Assembly (NCBI RefSeq): GCF_003514505.1
Contig: NZ_DOPX01000009.1
Location: 62,001 to 126,000 of the forward strand
From: Proteiniclasticum sp.
GTDB lineage: Bacteria > Bacillota > Clostridia > Clostridiales > Clostridiaceae
Direction of reading: 5' to 3'
DNA length: 64,000 bases
The notes under the pieces are model-generated. The model made no database searches, was not told where the DNA came from, and saw only the letters and a program-made list of their open reading frames with translations. Numbering within the stretch: position 1 is the stretch's first letter; the number at the start of each line of letters is the position of its first letter. A program made the translations under genes and the position numbers. Below, piece after piece: positions 59,632-64,000 of the stretch.

Positions 59632-60258
59632 ATGCGTAATTGGAAAAATTATGTGCGATGGTTATTTTTTGGTCTTTTTCTATTTATCATTGCGCAGGGG
59701 AAGATGGTTCTGTGGCTTATTATTTTTGCTGCCAGTCTTCCGCTGGCTTATTATTTTGGACGGCTTTACTGTGGGTATATCTGCCCCATGAACACGGTCA
59801 TGAAGCTTTCGGAGAAGATGTCCGGGAAAATGAAATGGATCCCGAAAGAAGCGCCCAGATGGCTCTCCAGCGGAAGGATGCCTTGGGTTTTTCTTTTTCT
59901 TAGTTTAGGGTGGATGGTGTTCTCAAGAACTGTGCTTGGGAAGAATCCTCCCGTACTTCTGATCTGGCTTCTATTATCGGTGGTGATTACACTTTTTTAT
60001 AAGCCTTCTGTCTTCCATAATTTCATCTGTCCTTTCGGAGTTCTACAGAAAGCATTCAGCAGGAAGCCCTATCTTTCCTATAAAGTAGTGGAGAGTCAGT
60101 GTATAGGCTGCAAAAAATGTGAAAAGGTGTGTACTTCAGCTTCCATTGAAGTGCTGAAAGCGAGTAATAAGGCATGTATCACCACTTCATTGTGCCTTCA
60201 GTGCGGAAACTGCAAACAGGTATGCCCCAAAGATACTATTTTTTATCAGAGCCGTTGA
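59632..60258 (+). CDS. NapH/CcoG-like membrane protein with two 4Fe-4S sites
   Basis: 208 residues with about four membrane segments. YCGYICPMN and FICPFG are the paired cysteine-proline motifs seen in NapH/NosR-type electron carriers. The C-terminus has two ferredoxin sites: CIGCKKCEKVC and CLQCGNCKQVCP. It likely passes electrons across or at the membrane to an unknown acceptor. ATG 59632 follows AGGAGTGAGGG; an earlier frame start at 59557 covers the operator. The RND gene follows 85 bases on. Confidence 0.82.
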   Translation: MRNWKNYVRWLFFGLFLFIIAQGKMVLWLIIFAASLPLAYYFGRLYCGYICPMNTVMKLSEKMSGKMKWIPKEAPRWLSSGRMPWVFLFLSLGWMVFSRTVLGKNPPVLLIWLLLSVVITLFYKPSVFHNFICPFGVLQKAFSRKPYLSYKVVESQCIGCKKCEKVCTSASIEVLKASNKACITTSLCLQCGNCKQVCPKDTIFYQSR

Positions 60259-60343
60259 AGCACTTATGAGAAATAATCCAGTCACTAAAGTCTGGGAATG
60301 TGAATGAGAACTGAATAGATAAAAAAGTAAAGTGAGGAAATAG

Positions 60344-63181
60344 ATGAATCGAATTTTTGCTGCTATTGGAAGACGTATTGAAAAGAATCCGTTTAAAATA
60401 CTGATTGTTTCTGTACTTATATTTGTTGCCCTTATAACTGGAGCAAGGGTCATCCGAATGGCTACAGGCAATGAAACCCTTGTGGATACAGACCATACGG
60501 TATACCAGTCCAATGAGAAAATGGAAGAGACCTTTGGGGGGGATTCCGTTCTTATTCTGTTCCAAGGAGAGAAGGAGGATCTGCTGGGTCTAGAAACTCT
60601 GGAGAAAATGTTTGAGCTGCAAAAGCGGTTTGAATATGAGGAAGAAGTAAGAACCATTCTGAGTCCCGCTGCAGTTCTTCATAGTATGACGGTGAATGGC
60701 AGTGAAGAGCTGAAAGAGAACCTTCTTGTCATGGGTGAGGGACTGGGAGAGATGGGAGAGAAAATTGAAGAGGTGGGACATACGCTAAAAAGCAAAGATG
60801 TTATGGATCCACAGCTGATGGGCGAAAAGCTTGATGGTCTCCGTGGAGTATCAGATCATTTCAGCAAGCTCATCACCGGTCAGGAGAATATTGCTGCAGG
60901 GACTGTGGGTCTCCAATCTGGACTTTCAGAAGTTTCCGAGGGACTGGCCCATCTGTCCATAAAGCTAATGGAATTCAGTTCGTTATCAGAAGAGAATCCG
61001 CAGCTAACAGAAGGGCTCCGGATGGCGTCGGAAAGTTTGAAGAAAAGTGCGGAAGGTCTTACCATCATGGCAAGCAAAACTGAGAATCTCAAAAATGGAG
61101 CGGACCAGACTGCTACAGGCTTAACAGAAATCGAAAGAAAGCTTTCAGGAGAGCTGAATGAGATGAAAGGGGCGCTGTCTGATGGTGTAAACCCAAAAGA
61201 ACTGGAAGAGATGGCGGATGGGTTTCTCCTTATGGGAGAGAACTTAAGTCAGATTTCTGAAGGTCTTCTTACATTTTATGATAAAAGTAGTATGATGAAA
61301 GCGTCTTTCCCAGGAACCGAGACAGATCTGAAGTCCATGCTGTATGATGAGAATGAGAAAATCCGATCTGTTTTCCATGAAGTGCTACCCAATGATGAGA
61401 GTGCACTGATGGTATTGAAGCTGGAAGGAAATCTCACGGATGCGGAAAAGGATCAGATGGTAGAAATTGTGATGGAAGCAGTAGAAAAAGAAGAGCTTTC
61501 GAACCTCACAGTGACGGTATCTGGAAAACCCGTTCTGGACAGTGCTTTAAGAAGTGAGATGAAAAGTAATATGGCCAGGATGGTGGGCTTTGCAGTGGTC
61601 ATCATGCTGGGGGTACTGGTGCTGGTTTTCAAAGTGGAATGGAGAGCGCTCAGCTTAGCCATCATACTCATTTCAGTGCTGGCTACCTTAGGGGTTATGG
61701 GCTATCTTTCCATACCTGTGACCATGGTGTCCATGGCTGTATTTCCCATACTCATTGGGCTTGGCATTGATTACTCGATTCAGTTTCACAATAGATTCGA
61801 GGAAGAAGGATCTGTGGAAACAACACTGAAACATATGGGTAAGGCTGTATTTATTGCTGTGGCGGCCACTGTTCTTGGATTCGCCTCTCTCTATATCTCT
61901 CCGGTGCCGATGATCCGGGACTTTGGAAAGATGCTGACCGTTGGTGTGACCATCAGCTTCATTGGAAGTGTTGTTGTTCTAATGCCGGTTCTTTATTTAA
62001 GAAATAAGAATAGAGGCGATAGAAGCGGTGCCATGAAGAAGAATATCAAAGAAAAAGGAAAAGAAGGGGTATTAGACAGATTTCTGAAAAGAACCACAGA
62101 ACTTGTACTTAGGGCATCTGTGCCTGTGCTTCTCCTGGCGTCTCTGTTGGCAGCCTCTGGTTACTATCTGGATCAGAAGATCGGAGTGGAAAGCAACATA
62201 GAAACCTTTATGCCACAGGAGATGGAAGCGCTGGAGGATATCAAGACTCTCCGCCAAGTAGTGGGATCCACGGATCAGATTGCTCTTTATATGGTGTCGG
62301 AAGACTTTATGACAGAAGAAGCGGTGGCTTTTCTTCAAGAGACAGAAGAAAAGCTTCTTAGCAAATACCCGGATGAAATTGTTTCGGTGGGATCCTTAGA
62401 TACATTAATTTCAAACTTTCAAGACCCTGGAGTGATGAGTCATAAAGAGTACACGAGCCAGGTGGAAAAACTCCCGCAGATGCAAAAAGAGATGTTTCTC
62501 AGTGAGGATCGGACGAAAGGATTGCTGCTTCTAAATACAGTCAGTATGAGTGCAGAAGACCTTCAGATTTTCACGGAAAATCTTGCGGAGGATATTGCGG
62601 ATGCGCCTTATGATATTTATGTGACTGGAAAAGGTGCTTTAGACGTGGAGATGGTGAAGGGACTGACCTCTGGTAGAATGGAGATGACACTTCTCGGGCT
62701 TGGACTTGTGTTTCTTGCACTGCTTCTCGTCTATAGAAACATCATGAAAGCATTCATTCCGATGATTCCAGTTCTTGTGATCATTGGAATCTCCAGTGGG
62801 CTCATGTACTATCTTGGCATCCAGTATACCCCGATTACTGCAACCATTGGTGCATTAGTTCTTGGGATGGGGGTTGAAATGACGATTATGCTCACGGAAA
62901 GATATCTTGAGGAGAGACTCATGGGGAAGGGTAAAAAAGAGGCCATGATTCATGGAGTCTCCACCATCGGCAAAGCCATTGTCGCTTCAGGACTGACCAC
63001 GGTGGGCGGATTCTCGGTGCTGATGCTGTCTGATTTTGTCATATTGAAAGACTTTGGACTAATGACCGTGATCAATATTTCACTGGCACTTCTCAGTACC
63101 CTTGTGGTGCTGCCACCTGTTTTAGTACTATTTGATAGATTTCTCTTCAGCAAAAAAGAAAAAGAAATCTGGGACATCTGA
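60344..63181 (+). CDS. RND/MMPL-superfamily exporter
   Basis: 945 residues with 12 membrane segments in two halves. Each half has a sterol-sensing-type motif: GLGIDYSIQFHNRF near 475 and LGMGVEMTIMLTERY near 845, with the acidic residue expected for proton relay. The first extracellular loop (about 130-330) is long and rich in heptad-like repeats (LQSGLSEVSEGLAHL, SESLKKSAEGL), suggesting a coiled-coil stalk. Such proteins export lipids or hydrophobic compounds. Probably co-transcribed with the Fe-S protein gene; the cargo is unknown. Confidence 0.87.
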   Translation: MNRIFAAIGRRIEKNPFKILIVSVLIFVALITGARVIRMATGNETLVDTDHTVYQSNEKMEETFGGDSVLILFQGEKEDLLGLETLEKMFELQKRFEYEEEVRTILSPAAVLHSMTVNGSEELKENLLVMGEGLGEMGEKIEEVGHTLKSKDVMDPQLMGEKLDGLRGVSDHFSKLITGQENIAAGTVGLQSGLSEVSEGLAHLSIKLMEFSSLSEENPQLTEGLRMASESLKKSAEGLTIMASKTENLKNGADQTATGLTEIERKLSGELNEMKGALSDGVNPKELEEMADGFLLMGENLSQISEGLLTFYDKSSMMKASFPGTETDLKSMLYDENEKIRSVFHEVLPNDESALMVLKLEGNLTDAEKDQMVEIVMEAVEKEELSNLTVTVSGKPVLDSALRSEMKSNMARMVGFAVVIMLGVLVLVFKVEWRALSLAIILISVLATLGVMGYLSIPVTMVSMAVFPILIGLGIDYSIQFHNRFEEEGSVETTLKHMGKAVFIAVAATVLGFASLYISPVPMIRDFGKMLTVGVTISFIGSVVVLMPVLYLRNKNRGDRSGAMKKNIKEKGKEGVLDRFLKRTTELVLRASVPVLLLASLLAASGYYLDQKIGVESNIETFMPQEMEALEDIKTLRQVVGSTDQIALYMVSEDFMTEEAVAFLQETEEKLLSKYPDEIVSVGSLDTLISNFQDPGVMSHKEYTSQVEKLPQMQKEMFLSEDRTKGLLLLNTVSMSAEDLQIFTENLAEDIADAPYDIYVTGKGALDVEMVKGLTSGRMEMTLLGLGLVFLALLLVYRNIMKAFIPMIPVLVIIGISSGLMYYLGIQYTPITATIGALVLGMGVEMTIMLTERYLEERLMGKGKKEAMIHGVSTIGKAIVASGLTTVGGFSVLMLSDFVILKDFGLMTVINISLALLSTLVVLPPVLVLFDRFLFSKKEKEIWDI

Positions 63182-63189
63182 AGAACAAG

Positions 63190-63219
63190 AAAGCCATCCT
63201 TTTGAGGGTGGCTTTTTTC
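63190..63219. terminator. Terminator after the RND gene
   Basis: AAGCCATCC (63191-63199) pairs with GGGTGGCTT (63206-63214), one G-T pair, followed by TTTT. A weaker T-rich tract on the other strand may serve the convergent GGDEF gene. Confidence 0.85.
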
Positions 63220-63252
63220 ACATAGTATAAGGTTGAGTTGGAAGAAGAAGAT

Positions 63253-63990
63253 TCAAGGATCTACTTCCAAAGAAGGCACAAGTTCTGATTCTTTTGAAAG
63301 CCTCACCTGATTTCTTCCCATAGCCTTAGCGGTGTAGAGGGCGTCATCCGCTCTTTTGTAGAGTTCATTGAAGGACTCTCCAGGTTGCTTTTCTGCAACA
63401 CCTAAACTGATAGTAAGAGGTCTTTTCAGTCCAAAATCTGTAAGTTCCACAATCCTTCGGGCACGCTCAGCAAGGTGCTCTGCTGTTTTTAGGTTGCTGT
63501 CATAGAGGAGAATAATGAATTCTTCTCCGCCAAGTCTTGTAACCGAATCCTCTTTTCTGAATGTGGTTTCCAGCTTCCTTGCCAGCTCCTGAAGCACCTC
63601 ATCTCCTTTGTCATGACCAAAATCATCATTGACGGATTTAAAGAAGTCGATGTCCAGAATGATCATGGAGGTTGATTTACCGCTCTTTTCTAGAAGGAGG
63701 ATTTTATCTTTTGCAAATTTGTCGAGATAATATCTGTTTTTTAGTCCAGTGAGGTGATCTATGGTTACCTGATTTTTCAGGAAAGCATTTTCCGCCTGCT
63801 GCTCCCGGATAAAGTAGAAGATACTGTAGGTGAATACCACAGCTTCCGTTAGAACAGCTGTAAAGATCATCAGACTGATATTCACATGGCTTTCAATGTA
63901 TGCCAGTAGGCTCAGGCTTTGAAGGATTGAGGAAACCATGAGCACAAAGGTGGCGAAGGGAATCCAAACGGAGAATCTGATCTTGCGCAT
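63253..63990 (-). CDS. Membrane-bound GGDEF diguanylate cyclase, 5' end uncertain
   Basis: At least 245 residues. Two hydrophobic segments (about 8-30 and 38-62) precede a short linker and a GGDEF domain (about 78-235). DHLTGLKNRYYL begins it; the active-site loop is LGGEEF, and LDIDFFKSVNDDFGHDKGD binds nucleotide. It should make cyclic di-GMP; no R-x-x-D inhibitory site is evident just before the loop (RKEDSVTR lies there instead). The frame stays open beyond the ATG at 63990 to the window edge and no ribosome binding site is visible in the 10 bases left, so the true start may lie outside. Confidence 0.85.
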   Translation of the reverse strand: MRKIRFSVWIPFATFVLMVSSILQSLSLLAYIESHVNISLMIFTAVLTEAVVFTYSIFYFIREQQAENAFLKNQVTIDHLTGLKNRYYLDKFAKDKILLLEKSGKSTSMIILDIDFFKSVNDDFGHDKGDEVLQELARKLETTFRKEDSVTRLGGEEFIILLYDSNLKTAEHLAERARRIVELTDFGLKRPLTISLGVAEKQPGESFNELYKRADDALYTAKAMGRNQVRLSKESELVPSLEVDP

Positions 63991-64000
63991 GGAAGTATAC

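Noticed and set aside
1..64000. Mobile element, prophage, CRISPR array, tRNA or rRNA
   Set aside because: No transposase, integrase, phage structural gene, regularly spaced repeat array or RNA gene sequence was recognised by reading both strands.

Overview
The window reads as chromosomal DNA of a low-to-mid GC, Gram-positive-type anaerobe of the Bacillota, most likely a clostridial lineage. The grounds are strong AGGAGG-type ribosome binding sites, several TTG and GTG starts, lipoproteins anchored by a lipobox cysteine, LytS/LytTR, BlaI/BlaR1 and PucR regulators, and fermentation-type energy genes (carbamate kinase, oxamate carbamoyltransferase). The species cannot be named from the sequence. 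No rRNA, tRNA, CRISPR array, transposase, integrase or phage gene was seen. Most gene ends carry clear intrinsic terminators.

Layout. 1-4405: the end of an AraC regulator, a beta-glucuronidase and a GPH sugar symporter. 4618-7652: dhaK, dhaL, a triosephosphate-isomerase-like gene and an RpiB-like gene, a set matching tetrulose (erythrulose) catabolism. 7828-10037: two lipoproteins, one with SH3 and CAP domains. 10115-23970: a beta-mannan oligosaccharide locus. Its minus-strand arm is MATE transporter, cellobiose/mannobiose 2-epimerase and CE7 acetyl esterase. Its plus-strand arm is GH113, an ABC importer, DUF624, GH36 alpha-galactosidase, GH1, a GntR regulator and a ROK kinase. Three copies of one operator-like motif sit at its promoters. 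24020-28209: a LytS/LytTR two-component system followed by a CstA-family transporter, with a LytTR-type direct repeat between them. 28229-29173: mannose-6-phosphate isomerase. 29381-32503: a BlaI/BlaR1-type module with three small envelope proteins.

32529-36961 (minus strand): a MarR regulator, a carotenoid desaturase, a phytoene/squalene synthase, and a 480-residue membrane protein that joins a phytol/dolichol-kinase-like domain to a DUF92 (VTE6-like) domain. Such a fusion could convert a prenyl alcohol to its diphosphate and feed the synthase. This is the most striking arrangement here. 37254-39385: a DUF2975-like membrane protein, a small XRE regulator and a lipoprotein. 39439-49385: carbamate kinase, a PucR regulator, a purine-type permease, an ankyrin-TPR protein and AllH/AllF/AllG-type subunits. 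Together these look like an oxalurate/oxamate energy-conserving pathway. 49661-54456: an SDR and an Fe-S flavoprotein of the 2,4-dienoyl-CoA reductase/BaiCD type, with a divergent PucR/CdaR-type regulator and an operator-like repeat. 54488-56294: a macrodomain protein with an extra C-terminal region beside a VWA protein. 56389-63990: two cyclic-di-GMP genes flanking a Crp/Fnr regulator, a NapH-like Fe-S membrane protein and an RND/MMPL exporter.

The carbohydrate parts fit together. Galactose side groups and acetyl esters would be removed from imported manno-oligosaccharides, beta-mannosidic bonds cleaved, free hexoses phosphorylated by the ROK kinase, and mannose-6-phosphate isomerised by ManA. 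All functional assignments rest on motifs read by eye; no database search was run.
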